This document shows positions 41,891 through 54,149 of a stretch of 64,000 nt of DNA, one piece after another. How positions within the stretch are numbered: position 1 is the first letter of the stretch; each line of letters opens with the position of its first letter. Source of the DNA: Heligmosomoides polygyrus polygyrus. Its lineage: Eukaryota; Nematoda; Chromadorea; Rhabditida; Heligmosomidae. Position numbers and translations under genes: made by a program. Location: contig OX377202.1 in assembly GCA_947396885.1 (NCBI GenBank), positions 17,298,001 through 17,362,000 of the forward strand. The letters are read 5' to 3'. The notes beneath the pieces are model-generated. The model made no database searches and was not told the DNA's origin. It saw nothing but the letters and a program-made list of their open reading frames with translations.

Positions 41891-43326
41891 CAGAGATGAG
41901 CGGATAATGAAATTTTGAAAACCGGATAACGGATAACATATAATTTTGCCCGAAAATGGCAGGATAACGGAAAAACGGATAATGAACAAACATCAAGAAT
42001 TAAAACTCGTTTTAAATTGCACTAATTTCAACAACAGATCGGAACTTAAAACACTTTAATTTATAAGCCATTTCTAGACATTTTAGTGGTGTTTCTCCAA
42101 CGTTTTGCAGTCGCCACATTAACAACGCTCTATGGGGTTTTCTGCCCATCCGTAGGAAGACAAACGCACAGCAACCTTTGATGTGGTTTATCTTATTTAT
42201 ATGCCTTACTCTGCGATTAACTCTTTTTTCAGTTAGAAGAGTTCAAAAATAGAATAGCCCTTGGAAGAGCAATTCTTCCGACCTTTCTAGAAATAAGATG
42301 AAGGCAGGAGACATCCAGCCAAACAAACTTCACATAATGATCTTGTCCTACACATGCTATGAACCGTTACTGTTGTTGCTGCTCGATAGCATCCCAAGAT
42401 CCAAGGTATTTCAACGTGGAATTATCTGGGATGGATAAAGTACTAACATTTGGGTAGTAACTGCAAGCAATTGTGTACGACAAACACACACTTATGACAT
42501 CCAGACCTTCTGGATCTGAGAAAGAATATCCGACCCATCCCTTCTAGATCTGAGGAAAATGTCCGACCCAGCCCCAAAATGGAGGTGTTTCATATGTTGC
42601 AGATAAGTTTCACAAAAAAACTCACAAATCAAAACAAATCTACACGTCTTCAGCACCCACGATGATAAGTTTGTTTAGTATAATAGTTTATTGCTCCCCT
42701 AAAATTTTCAATGGAGAAGTTGCTTACTCTATGTATTTGGATTAATCCTATTTCTTTTGCTAGTATTCATAGCTCTACTGCAGTATTTTTGAATAATTCA
42801 CGACAGCATATAGCTAAAAATGTACCATTACCGCCTGCATCGAATCGATCATACTGCGATCGTGTAACCACAATTGATATGATGGAAAGATCGGTGGTAA
42901 AAAGTTCTTCTCAGAATGCGGCTCTCCACTTTTGACGATTGCTAGTAGCAGTTTGTATGCCTTCTTGGTCATCACATGACTTGAGATCAATGAACAATGC
43001 TGTGGCCTCATATAAGTATGATACAGGCTTAGCGGGCCTTCTGGAAGGCTGGAAGTTAGATCTCTTTAAAACTATGTAGCCAGTTTCCAAGTGAGGAAAC
43101 TTCAATCAACCCTTCTAGATTTGAATACTACCGTTGTTTCTGACGACCGCTCTTACGATCGTGCAGATCCTGTACATAGTCCACCCATCACCACGTCCAA
43201 AGCTAAGATTCAACTCATTTGTTGTTCGTTATCCGGCAAAAAATCGCCGGATATCGTACAACAAAACGGATAGACCAAAACCCCCGGAAATCGGATAGCG
43301 GACAACGGTTAATCCGCTCATCCCTG
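41891..43326. mobile_element. hAT-like non-autonomous transposon
   Basis: Begins cagagatgagcggataa and ends ttaatccgctcatccctg, inverted ends of about 16 bp. Extended subterminal stretches of ggataacgg / ccggata repeats lie on both sides. Flanking octamers acccacgc (41883-41890) and actcacac (43327-43334) agree at 6 of 8 positions, fitting an old 8-bp hAT target duplication. The 1.44-kb interior shows no transposase. Confidence 0.6.
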
Positions 43327-43334
43327 ACTCACAC

Positions 43335-44230
43335 CCTGTATAGCACTCAGAAGAATGTCCGTCAGCACACCTGCTTCGTCTAGGGCTGTTTCTAACCGAT
43401 TGCAGCTCGTCAAGCCTAATCGAGTATCTGACATTTCTGTCCTGTCGGCGTGCTTTGAACCACGAGGTGTGCAACAAAAGAGACTTAGGATGAGATACTG
43501 TTGAATTGGACACGAAAATGCTTGCGGCTCTCCATTTTCTGCCTTCGACAGAATGTTTTGCGCTTTCCTTGTTTTGTTTATTATGTTCCTTCAGAGCTAA
43601 ATAGCAACCCAATCAAGCGTCTCCTTGGCTTTTCACCGAGTGAGGAAGCATCCCTAGCTAGGTTTGGGCTACATTCCTGGCGTGGCCCGCCAGTCCCGAA
43701 GTCGACAAGCCTGGCGTGGCCCACCCACACGTCCAGCGTCAGGAGCTGGCGCCTAATAACAGCGAATTCACTCTTCAATGCGCCACTGGAGCCGCCCTGT
43801 TTTCGAGGGGTACAACTATCCGATTCTTCTTCTCTATATTCCCTTACAAAAACCCCTATATTGTCCATTGTTTATTGTGCTCGCCAATAACAATACTTAG
43901 CAGGTGAAAAAGAACAGAATACGCGTAAGATTGGCTATGTAATCAAGATATAAATTAGCTAAAATCCGCTAAGAAAATGAAACAGAAACGAATAGTATGG
44001 AGCTTTCTCGGATAGGAGGAGCCACTTATGTAGGACGAAAATAAAGTCACCGAGAAAAATAAATAAATAAGAGATAGCCAAAAAATAGGCAGATGATTAA
44101 AATTGGGCATAAAAAAGTTTTCTTGAATCCGCTGAATTTATTACTGAAAATGCCGCCGGAACGCTAGAACTACGAGCCTCCCAGCACGCAACTGGCAGAG
44201 CCATTCCGAGGCGGGCCCTGTACTTCAAGG
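43335..44230. other. Anonymous stretch
   Basis: No supported gene. A partial tandem of cctggcgtggccc occurs near 43677-43722. Confidence 0.35.
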
Positions 44231-44288
44231 ACCTCATTGAACTAGTACGTACCTCATTGAACTAGTATGCACCATTGAACTGGTACGT
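44231..44288 (+). repeat. Minisatellite, 20-bp unit x 3
   Basis: Units acctcattgaactagtacgt, acctcattgaactagtatgc and a shortened accattgaactggtacgt follow each other directly. Confidence 0.9.
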
Positions 44289-44311
44289 ACCATATCGTGT
44301 TTAAAGATCTG

Positions 44312-45197
44312 CAGGGTGCGTCAAATGTTTTTGCACACATGTAAATGATCGCCCCAGTCGCTGTTTTAAAGCAAATTAGGTGAAACTCACACTATTTTTT
44401 ACCATTGACCAGACACATATAAAGAAGAGTTGAATTTTGAAATGGCCTCCTTTAGTACGAATACACGCTCGGAGAATGCATCCACGGCGGCTCGCAGTGG
44501 GTCTTAGCTCTTTGAAGTGAAGTATTGACCTTTTAGGATGTTGTACAGGCCTTACTCTTCAATATCGGAAGAATGTGAAGTCTATTGGAATGAGGTTCGG
44601 GCTGTGCGGCTGAGATGAAATCTGGAAAATTGTCGGCGCATCACTTCTGTACCACATTAGCCCTGTGAGCGGGCGCAGAATCCTGTTGATAAGGCCAGTC
44701 CTCACTTTCAAAATGCAGGCATGGCCAAGAAAGAATCTCTTGCTTCAGGATGTCCTCTAGGTAGTTTTGGCCGCTGATTCCGATGCCGTTTTCAACAAAC
44801 ATCAGCGGTGTTTTCCCATCTGCTGTTGTCCCTGCAAAACCATTACAGACTTCGGATATCCTGATGTTTGTGCAACTCTTCCATTCCGATTGGTTTCTTC
44901 TATGTCCTTGGCAAAAATTCTGTCGTTTTGATGGTTGCAAAATTGTTTGATAGTCAAGACGGACTCGTCAGTGGAAGGTGGCGTCGGTGGCGCAACGCGA
45001 CGTGCAGTATCTCGATGTCAGTGCGCAAAATTTTTGCATCAGCCATTTTGAACAAAAGAACATTCAGTCACGAAAAATTGGTATATGAGAGGGTAAGAGT
45101 AGGGCAACAATACCACATAAAAGTTTGGTTGAGCGAAGCGCATCATCCTATATAATGAGCCAAGACAGAAGAGTCTAAGAATTTTCGACGCACCCTG
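44312..45197 (-). mobile_element. Tc1/mariner-superfamily transposon, degenerate
   Basis: Left end cagggtgcgtcaaatg and right end ttcgacgcaccctg form about 14-bp inverted ends, the same terminus type as 1405-2326. The right flank is TA (45198-45199); the left flank reads TG, so that duplication has mutated. 886 bp. Confidence 0.78.
44641..44940 (-). pseudogene. Tc1/mariner transposase remnant
   Basis: The frame carries TPLMFVENGIGISGQNYLED, then WPYQQDSAPAHRANVVQ, containing the second catalytic Asp (QQDSAPAH). The frame then ends. An ISTDES-like N-terminal part lies in another frame near 45050. The C-terminal DPLNP region is missing. Confidence 0.75.
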
Positions 45198-45335
45198 TAT
45201 ATTTTCGCTCCATCTGAATGGTGCCCCATATTGGCTTAATCCCAGCAGACTGCAAAATCAATTCAGACACTGCAAGTTCTGGTCGAACAGATGAAAAGGG
45301 CTACGTGCATTAGCTCTTTTGCAGAGGAGCAATAA

Positions 45336-45626
45336 CGATAAAACAGGATAAAGAACGGCGTTATTCAATCTCCTTCGGGATGCGCCACGCATTCTATTTC
45401 TAAGGGATGTCGTGGAGGCGAGTTGAATGCCATACAATAACTTGCGGTGGCCAGCCGATGAACAAGTCAGCGCTGAAGCCTTCCCAGACAAGTCTGGTAC
45501 CAACTCACCGACCCCGGAGGGATGGAAGGCTTGGTTGGTCTGGACGGGAAATCCGAACCAGAAACCTGGTATCGGGTGCAAGCGACAGCCGGCGCCTACT
45601 CCGACTGCGCTCCACGCACCCAGTAA
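45336..45626 (-). repeat. tRNA-derived SINE, full length
   Basis: Minus-strand copy with head at 45626 (gggtgcgtggagcgcagtcgg region), B-box-like ggttcggatttcc, complete body, and ttttatcct-type tail at about 45336. Confidence 0.82.
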
Positions 45627-45627
45627 C

Positions 45628-46628
45628 GATAAATTTCACTTTTATTTTAAGCATGAAGGTGCACAAACTGGATAAGCTTGAGTTAGATACCGAAACGCGA
45701 AATGCAACGGAGAGATATAATGGTTTAGAATGAGAGAAGAGAAGTGCGAAGTTGTCGTGGGAGGATGCAAAAAGGCCTTTTAAAGGTGAAATTAGTCAAC
45801 AAATCCCGCCTGCGAATTCTCATCTACGTCACATTATTTGCAGTGCTTATAATCCTCGTACGTCATAACTGGGAAGGGCAACGGCCTAATGAGCATATAG
45901 GCCCAGATGTGTGTTTTTGCTTGAATGCAAACTCAGGCAGACCCATGCAACCTTTTTCTCCCGCCGTTTCGTCCGGTTGACAGACATTGAGACTTCCTCG
46001 GGAAGACGAAAGACCACGGTGCAAGTCTCTGCAAAAGCGACGGCGCTCTTCCAAATGAATTTGTACAGCTACAGGGCAGGGGAGATGTATGTAATGCTCG
46101 ATAATCCATAGAGGAATTTCTGAGGACAGTCTCATCAAGCAGCAATTTACGAGATCGCTATAGCTAATTGAAATATTGGGACGTACTTCCCCGTCTGTAA
46201 TCGTCTCGGCATTCAGAGATTCAGAGTACATACGGCGGGCTGTTGCAATATTCTGCAAAATCCGCTCTCCAATCCTCGATAATTAGTTTCCGATGAGGGA
46301 AAGAAATGAAGCGACTGAAGAGCGCTCCAGCGGCCCTTCCAGACCCACCTATTCCAAACGGGTTTTCCAATCTTTCTGTAAAAGCTTTCTTAAGAATAAT
46401 GCTTAAAAATTAAGCAAAGAAAATATAGTAGTATATTTAGGACCCTGCACATAATATAGAAAATTTTCTTAGCAGGAAATTAAAAAAACTGGATCTCATT
46501 ATTATATTTAGGAACGCATAAAGGCAAAGTATAACGAGAGAGAATGGAAGGGTGCGTCATACTCCTAGTTATCCAACAGACTGCATCGATACTTTGATTT
46601 ATTGTGCTTTTTAATCCGGCGAAGAGAT
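45628..46628. other. Anonymous stretch
   Basis: Short overlapping frames on both strands (for example near 45863-46258) without a known motif; no supported gene. Confidence 0.35.
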
Positions 46629-46915
46629 GGGTGGTAGCGCAGTCGGCGGAGGCGCCTGCTGTCGCACGTACCGGATTCCCCAGGTTCCTAGCTCAGATTT
46701 CCCGCCTAGAGCAACCAAGTCTTCCATCCCTCCGGGGTCGATGAATTGGTACCAGACTTGTCTGGAAAGGATGACTTGTTTGGTCACCGCAAATCATTGT
46801 ATGGTCAAACACGCATTCAAATCGCCTCCAGGACATCCCGTGAGGATAGAGTGCAAGGCATATCCCACAGAAAAATGAATGAACGCCGTGTGTTAGCCTT
46901 ATCCTTGATCATTGT
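46629..46915 (+). repeat. tRNA-derived SINE
   Basis: Head ggtggtagcgcagtcggcgg, B-box region degraded (tagctcagatttcc), body with a deletion of the ggataaagcgc block, tail gttagccttatcc near 46900. Confidence 0.78.
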
Positions 46916-47085
46916 TCTGGCGTTGTGGTTCATACATTTTCATACATTCATACCCTTTTTCCTACGATCGTCACAAACAAATAATTTTGTTGGATAACCT
47001 TATTTTTTTCAAATAAGAACTATTTTCACAACTCATTAACTACTGGAAAGGCTGGCTTGGTACAGACGATTTGCCTTTTGGTGAG

Positions 47086-47330
47086 CAGCATCGTGCGGGC
47101 GGAGGGGACGCCACCCAAAACGTGTATTCCGGATCAAGTTCTAAGGTTTGGATCCTGCCAAGGTCAACTAAGCATTCCACGCATCCGGCCGATGGATTGG
47201 GACCAGAGTTGTCTGAAAAATATGAAACGCTGGCCACTTCGTCAGCAAGCCGGCAGTTGGAAGTCATTGTATAGACCAAATATGCGTTCAAATTGCTTCT
47301 TCCACATTACACAGCATCAGAATGGATTGG
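47086..47330 (+). repeat. Highly diverged SINE copy
   Basis: Retains block order (gtttggatcctgcc, caactaagcattcc, gattgggaccagagttgtct, gaagtcattgtatagaccaa, atgcgttcaaat), but the A box is degenerate. One of the older copies. Confidence 0.6.
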
Positions 47331-49077
47331 ATTCTCTCTGTTGTTCAGGCTTTCAAAAATTTGGCATCGAATTTTGTAAGGATGGAGAGATGTTTGTTGG
47401 GGTTATTCCTGATTGATTTGACCCTTTCAGGCTCTGAAGAACGAGATCCAGCCGAAACGTTAAGCGATAAAGCTATTTAATTCCTTCGTGACGAGCTTAG
47501 GAAATCTGTAGAAAGCGATGCTCACAAACTGGCCTCAAGCTGGCCTCTTCTAGTTCATAGCGTTCTCTGAGCCATACGAGTTCACTTTCTCAATTGCCTC
47601 TTTTTCTTCAGTTCATTCCATTTCAACTTGGGGCTAGATTCATCAACGATTGAACTCGAGGGTTTTGCGGGATAGAAGAATAATCATATACCATAAAGTT
47701 GTTCATACGCAGAGCCAAGCTTGCATGTAGAACCCAGTTCTTTGTGAATAGAGCTAAGCAGCACATATACTATTTTTCAAAAACTACCTTTACCTACCTT
47801 ACCCTAAAACTACCTTACCTTCACTTTACATAGCTTTACCGACTTCTCTAAATGCTTTCAAATGAATGGTTAACAAACACCTCGCTAAATGTGGACTTGA
47901 TGCATCCTTCCTATGAACAAATTTGGCCTAAATTTCCTTTCCCCGTGTTTCTTTTATTTTTGTCTATTTCTAAACTTCTTACATTACGATGTTTCTGTCG
48001 TTTTTTTTTGTTTTCTGTAGTTCATTCTCTTAGGAGTGATATTGTTGTGACACGTGAAATTTTTCATGGAATAAATAACAATAATGATAATATAATATGC
48101 CCACCCATTCGCGCGTATACTGTTAGGTGGAAGATATCCGACGAACCTCATGGGCATCTCGACATACCCTCAACGATTTGTTAAGCTTTACTCCTAGACT
48201 GATGAATCCGAGCCCTGCATTATAAACAACTTTTCAAGTCTTGTTTTGCTGACACAGCGCACTCTTCTCAAATTCTTCTCCCCAAGCCGACGCGATTTTT
48301 GTCTAGTTAACTGAACGAAGCAGGAGAAAGGATAAGGATGCAAGTCAGTCGGAGGAAGACATGAAGATCGTCTACTGCAAGAGAAAGTTCCACTGGAAGG
48401 CTCTCAGCTCCCTGGGCCTTGTCTTATTTGTACACTAGACGATCGTTGAGCGTGGAGAAGATATGAAACACGTGCTGGATGGGAGGCCAAGAGCTGTATG
48501 GGCCACTTTCGAACCTCTAAAGGAAACAACAACTGATCATCTGATGGGCCACGACATTCGACTCGAATGGACTCTTGCTGATCCCACGTTAAAGTCGTCC
48601 TAGTTCCCATATCCCCTATCCCATACCTTCATTCACTGTCTGAGGGTTGAACTGCTAGTGGATGTCATCAGGCATCACATGACGCTTGTGCTCTATTTGG
48701 AGGATTCGGAACTTCAAAGACATTTCGAATCTCGCTTTCTCTGCAGGCAAACTCTCTGAAGCCTAATCGGAAGTACACGACAAAAATAGAGTTGTTTTCC
48801 GTTTACAGGCCGTGCATTGTGTATGTACCTCATTAGGTAAAGGTTACCCCATAACTCTAGAGTCGAAGGCAACAGACCAAGCATCAATTATTTAGTGCGA
48901 AGTTCTCAGAATAAATCGACTCACTGCAGCTAATTAAAGAGCGGTGCTGTGAAAAGCAACTGGAAATATCATTCGAACGTGAACTAGCTTAGCCGCACCT
49001 ATTGGAAAAGAAGAGAATTGCTGTAAAAATATGCAGCTACATTGAGACTTCTGCACTTCCACTACGCTTCGAACACC
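47331..49077. other. Anonymous stretch
   Basis: About 1.7 kb without a supported gene. A taccttaccctaaaactacc low-complexity run is near 47785-47830. Confidence 0.35.
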
Positions 49078-49244
49078 TGGGACCGGATTCATCAACAATT
49101 AAACACGTGGGTATGCGGGGTATAAGGGGTAGAGATAAGATAAGAGTCAGGTAGAAATAAGGCAAGAGTCAGAGAAGCAGGCTTCGTCATGGGTATCTCT
49201 ACCCCCTACACCCGTGGGTTAGTCGCTGATGAATCCGGCTCCTG
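49078..49244 (+). mobile_element. MITE-like repeat, copy 2 (with 9203-9374)
   Basis: Same order and ends as copy 1: accggattcatcaacaatta at the left, gatgaatccggctcctg at the right, with ctcttatc/gataagagtc-type internal complementarity. Confidence 0.75.
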
Positions 49245-49356
49245 AAATAAAATGCATCCAGTACATTCTGAGAGAGATGAGAAAGCTAGTCAAGAAAACG
49301 TCCTTCAGATTCATAAGCTTGCCAACCCAACTGACAAAACTGGGTCGTGCCGGCGT

Positions 49357-49870
49357 CAGGGGTGAGCGGAAATTGTGATTCCTTTTCCGATATTCTGGCC
49401 ATTTAAGTCCAATGTTTCCCTTTTCCGTTTTCTAGAAAAATGGCTGATTTGATTTTAATTTGGTCAGATTTTGCCACAGGTATTCAACTGCTAGAATATA
49501 ATTTGATTTGATTCATTTGGGTTCATTATTTTAGCTGCAAAAATCTAAATCCTTTTACAAGATTTCGAACACTGCTCTCAATTTACGGGGGCAAGTGAGT
49601 TATAAGTTTTCAAGAAAGAAGTAGAGGATCAGCTTTAGCTACACCACTTCGATTCATTTGGGAGGTTTTCAGCCCAATTTTAATTAAAGCTATCCAGATT
49701 ACCTTCATAAGCGCAAAGTTTCACACGAAATGGTATAAAAGCGTTCGCTGTAGATAAAAACGCATTCCTAGATACAACAGACATCTAAAGCGATAATGTC
49801 GGAATTTTCTGTTATTAGGTTCCTGATTTCTGTTTTCTTAGAAAGTTTTCAGGCTTTTTGCCCATCCCCA
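49357..49870. mobile_element. Possible hAT-like element, second copy
   Basis: Begins caggggtgagcgga and ends near tttgcccatcccc, with ttttccg stretches inside both ends as in 41891-43326. The right terminus and target duplication are not clear. Confidence 0.4.
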
Positions 49871-50071
49871 CGTCTTCACTACTTCCGAAGCTTACTGGCC
49901 TAAGAGAAATGTGTTGCTCAGTGGGAGTATTTGTGACGGCAGCATTGTCTGCTATGTTAGCGATTTAACAAATTTAACCAATCACCGAAATTTTTGGTTA
50001 AAATCTGGCCTAACGATTTATCTTAAACTTTTTGAAATTTAACGGAATTTCTAACAAACTTTTTTCTAAGT

Positions 50072-50192
50072 TCGGTCTTTCCGGGAGGGAAGGAGGGCTT
50101 GGTTGGTCTGGGTGGAAAATCCAAACCCAGTACCTGGTATCGGGTACACGCGACAGTCGGCAGCTTCTCCGACTGCGCTACACGCGCCCATT
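50072..50192 (-). repeat. SINE, 5' half
   Basis: Minus-strand head and first body block (B-box-like ggtttggattttcc, ggcttggttgg complement). Truncated at about 50072. Confidence 0.7.
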
Positions 50193-50225
50193 AAACCAAC
50201 ATCAAATCGCACTCTACGTACTTCT

Positions 50226-50345
50226 ACGAAATATCGCGAAGAGAGTTTGAATGCTATGATCAGCGATGGCCAGCCACTTAAAGAGTTTTGTCTTTCAAAG
50301 ATGTGTCTGATCCCAATTCATTCTCCACGGAGGGACTGTAGGTGC
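50226..50345 (+). repeat. Diverged SINE body fragment
   Basis: Blocks gaatgctatgatcagcgatg, gccagcc and gatcccaattcattctccac appear on the plus strand in the order seen on the complement of the SINE. It is therefore a minus-oriented fragment of the same family. Confidence 0.5.
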
Positions 50346-51577
50346 ATGCTAAAACTGGTAGTGTACCCACGCCGTACTTCACTTTGTAACGTAAACTTTA
50401 GCTGTGGGTCTCTTAACATAGCATTGCATGTAAATTAGTATTTATGTGCGCTATGCAGCAAAGGAAGCAAGGTGACGTTTCTCTTTTTTCTGGAAAAATC
50501 GTTAATATTGTAGTGAAATCTGATTCCTCGTCTTACGGCGGAGATTTTGCAATACGTGACCGTTCTTCGAGCCCTTCGCTGACAAAGGTGTAGTTCGAAC
50601 AACAAGAAAACGAAAACGGGTAGCTTTCACGGCCACTCCTCATGTTTCAAGGGGTCTCTCGGTTGTCAGCACTCTTCGCCTTGTTTGGGGTGGCCAGTAC
50701 CTGTTAAGGATTTTGCCCTTATAAGCTTCCATTGGAAGATGCTTCTTAAATGTTCTTTTTTTCTATGTATCGGCCGTCTGTGGCTTCGGTAGGTCCTAGT
50801 GGATGACGTTCTTTCCTGTTTAAGGCACTCAGATTATTGAAAAATTTACTAGTCATCTCAAAACTTTCTTAAACTTAGTTGGTTTGGATTGGTGACCAGA
50901 CATCCTTATTTTGTTAATATCTCCATCGCTCTTCACCCAAAGTATCTTTATTCAAGCGGGCAATAGCCTATTCGGCGCAAAGCGGCTCGGGGGCGGGGGG
51001 GGGGGGGGTCACCTTGTCATGAGTGGTTATCCGCCTTGGTAGGAAGGTTCGTGAATGCCAAATTACACCAGGCCTACCTCTCTTCACCACTGGGGTTGGA
51101 CACACCAGTGATGTGTAAAATTTTTAATTTTGTGCAATATAGAATGGACTATAGGGCTGAATTTCATGTCATGGTGACCCCCCTCCAGCCGCTTAGCGCC
51201 GCCTCACCACGGTTGAGAAGTCTACTGTATGTTGAGGGTTGGCCTCTGCTTTCTACTCTAAAAATTTCTTTTGAAGGATCTGAAGCATTCCATACAAATA
51301 AGGATTAAGCGAACCTCCAGTCGGAGTACGTCCCTCAGATGCTAACACATTTCCTTCTTCAGAAAAGTTGCTCACGCGGCCTTTCGGATGAATACGTCAG
51401 TCTAAGACGCCTTCCATGGTTTGCCCTTAGCCGATGAATTTCGCCTGCTTACGTTGAGCACCAGATGATTCTGGGCGATGTCTTCACCGTGATGGACAGT
51501 TGTGGTCGGAGTTTTATTCGGGCGCTTCTCCAGCCTATTATGCTCTGAACCGAAATGATTCGAAGCAACAGCCGATT
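50346..51577. other. Anonymous stretch
   Basis: No supported gene. A G run of about 15 lies at 50994-51008. Confidence 0.35.
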
Positions 51578-51868
51578 GGGCGCGTGTAGCGCGGTCGGAT
51601 GAGGTGCCGGCTGTCGCGGTCACCCAATAACAGGTTCCTGGTTCGGATTTTCCGCCCAGTCCAACCAAGCCTTCTATTCCTTCGGGGTCGGTAAATTAGT
51701 ACCAGACTTGTCTGGGAAGGCAAGAGCGCTTACCCTTTCATCGGCTGGCCACCGCAAGTCATTGCATGGCCAATACGCATTCAGATCACCTCCACGATAT
51801 ACCGTAGAAGTACAATGCGTGGCGCATCCCAAACGGGATTGAGTAACGCCGTCGTTTATCCTTATCCT
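51578..51868 (+). repeat. tRNA-derived SINE, full length
   Basis: Head gcgcgtgtagcgcggtcgga, B-box-like ggttcggattttcc, complete body and gtttatccttatcc tail. Confidence 0.83.
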
Positions 51869-52918
51869 AATAGCCGATTCTTGTTAAACTCACACTGCTA
51901 GTCATGTCCATTTCAACTCGTTTGGTTTTACTTAACGTTATTCATATTTGCTAGATATGTTTTAACTGATAATCTCTCTTCGAAGCTTCTAATGCCTACA
52001 AAGTGGCCATTAGAAGCAGAAGCCCAAAATTTAGAATCGAAAAAGAATCAAAAGAGAAAAAGAAAAAAGCATCAGAAATATTTTTGCGTCCGTCACGTTC
52101 TTGCAGTTACTGCGAATTCAACGTAAATAATAGCTTTCCTATGGAATACTAAATGCCCTGCTCTGGCTTAGCATTAGAACTAACTGCTTTGCACAAAAAG
52201 TGGTTTAATGGTTTTGCCCTCAGTCGATAGATGACATTATAAGCCATGGGAAGCAGCGAGCCCGACTCAGCTTGGTTGCACAGCAACTCTTCATCGAGAA
52301 ACAGGATCGGCAACATCGCTAGTAGTCCGAATCACATGCAAAACCATGGTTTAAATCTCCTTCATGAGTGGTAAGCAACCCCAGACATTAGCAGCCGAAT
52401 AGCTATCGGGGGTCATTGCATTACCTCCAGATGAGTGCTTACAGGTGAGAAAATTAGGAGCTGATGCTAAACCAGTCGAGGTGACAACAGGATTAGACTA
52501 AATAATACTATGTTTTTCATCGCGTTTTCACATAATGAAAAAATTCTTCAGAGGCCTCCACAAAGCGGAATATGTAACTAAAGATGAGGAAGCTAAAGAG
52601 ACTTCAGTTTCATATGTTTATGGTCAAGTCCCAGGCTTGAGGCATCTCGATTGATTGATCAGTTGATCTTTTTCTTAAATCCCTCAAGTTCTTTACGAAG
52701 ATTCTGTGCAGAGAAAAAACGAGAGCTCGCCTGTGAATCATTGGCATGAAATCAACATTCGCTCAGTGCTATTTTTCAGAGTGTAGCAATGGTAAGTGTA
52801 CATCTCATCTGTGCTAGAAATGTGCATGGGTTGCATATCGAACTTCCTCAAATGCCAGACAGCCTACATTTGAGGGCCGCTTAAAGCTAAGAAAAGCCAA
52901 CATATGCGACAAATAACC
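51869..52918. other. Anonymous stretch
   Basis: No supported gene or recognised repeat in about 1 kb. Confidence 0.35.
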
Positions 52919-52994
52919 GTGGTATCGGGTGCATCTGGTATCGGGTGTACACGCTACAGCCAGCACCTCCTCCGACTGCGCTACACGCGCCCCC
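52919..52994 (-). repeat. SINE head fragment
   Basis: Complement of the head (cctcctccgactgcgctaca, cgcgccc). A ggtatcgggtg block is tandemly duplicated at 52922-52951. Confidence 0.7.
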
Positions 52995-53058
52995 TCAATA
53001 AGTTGCAGATGATAAAGCATCGAGTACTACGTTACAAAATCCTTGTTCGGGGTGTGCC

Positions 53059-53258
53059 NNNNNNNNNNNNNNNNNNNNNNNNNNNNNNNNNNNNNNNNNN
53101 NNNNNNNNNNNNNNNNNNNNNNNNNNNNNNNNNNNNNNNNNNNNNNNNNNNNNNNNNNNNNNNNNNNNNNNNNNNNNNNNNNNNNNNNNNNNNNNNNNNN
53201 NNNNNNNNNNNNNNNNNNNNNNNNNNNNNNNNNNNNNNNNNNNNNNNNNNNNNNNNNN
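53059..53258. other. Assembly gap (200 N)
   Basis: Exactly 200 undetermined bases. A round number of this kind is normally a placeholder, so the true distance is unknown. Open frames running through it are not real. Confidence 0.99.
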
Positions 53259-53368
53259 GCCCTGTCATCAGAGGCCTAATAGTGGCGCAAGATTTTTGGC
53301 GTGCAGTATACGCGACCAAACGCCTTAACCGCTTTAGCGGTTTCGACTCTAGTCTAACCAGGCGGCTT

Positions 53369-53945
53369 TCTCAACGGTAGGTCGGAACGGCTAAAGTGTT
53401 GCATATTGGCAGAATCACCTCTCTCTGGGAAACAACAAACTGCAAATGTCTCGACCCCAATACAACTCTGCGCAGAGTTAAGGCCCTCCCAGACTTCTGC
53501 GGCGTTGCCGCTGCCCTATCCTTCATCATAGAGCAGGGACGCAGAGCTCGCCGCCAGCGGCGTCCCTGCCCTATCCTTAACCACAGCGGCGTTGCCGCAG
53601 AAGTCTGTGGGGGCCTTTAGGGACGACGGAAGCTGGGCCGTTGGCGGCGTTAGTCCTCTGCTTGCGCGCGAGGGGTGGGCTAACGTTGGCTGGAAACAGC
53701 GATGACGAGCCAGTGGCGGTGGCGCAGTGGGTAGAAGGTCGGCGTAATCCCCACGATCGCCCTTTCCACCCAACTTGAGCCAGCCCAACGCGTGCATTCA
53801 GAGGTTTAAGGCCGCCAACGGTCTAACTTCCTTCGTCCCCAACTCTGCGCAGAATTGTATTGGGGTCGAGATATTTGCAGTTTGTTGTTCCCCAGAGAGT
53901 CGTGCCCATATACAACACTTCAGCCGTTCCGATCTACCGTTGAGA
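53369..53945. mobile_element. Palindromic MITE with nested palindrome
   Basis: Outer ends tctcaacggtaggtcggaac and the complement ending ctaccgttgaga, with about 108 bp of terminal inverted repeat. It continues beyond an inserted 138-bp palindrome (53480-53617) that lies in the left arm only. The centre contains an A-box-like tggcgcagtgg at 53720-53730. A shorter relative lacking the insert is at 16853-17202. Confidence 0.78.
53480..53617. repeat. 138-bp inner palindrome
   Basis: aaggccctcccagacttctg pairs with cagaagtctgtgggggcctt. The inner gcggcgttgccgctg and gggacgc/gcgtccc blocks also pair. Inserted between two segments that are contiguous in the opposite arm. Confidence 0.8.
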
Positions 53946-54149
53946 TAGACTCCTGGTAAGACCTCCCATGCAGAACCTGGATGGGAAAGATAATCTCACT
54001 CGTGAATCCACCACAGCTGGGGCGTACGAGTCCCAGTAGGCCAGCAAGGCGATTGAGTCGTACTGTGCAGTTACCATATAAGGAATCATTCTGCGACCTG
54101 CACATCTCCTACTGGTCGTTCTAGAGGTCGCAATAAGGAACAAATGGAA

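Noticed and set aside
53032..53380. Open frames of 78-158 residues running through the N block
   Set aside because: They consist mostly of undetermined residues from the 200-base assembly gap.
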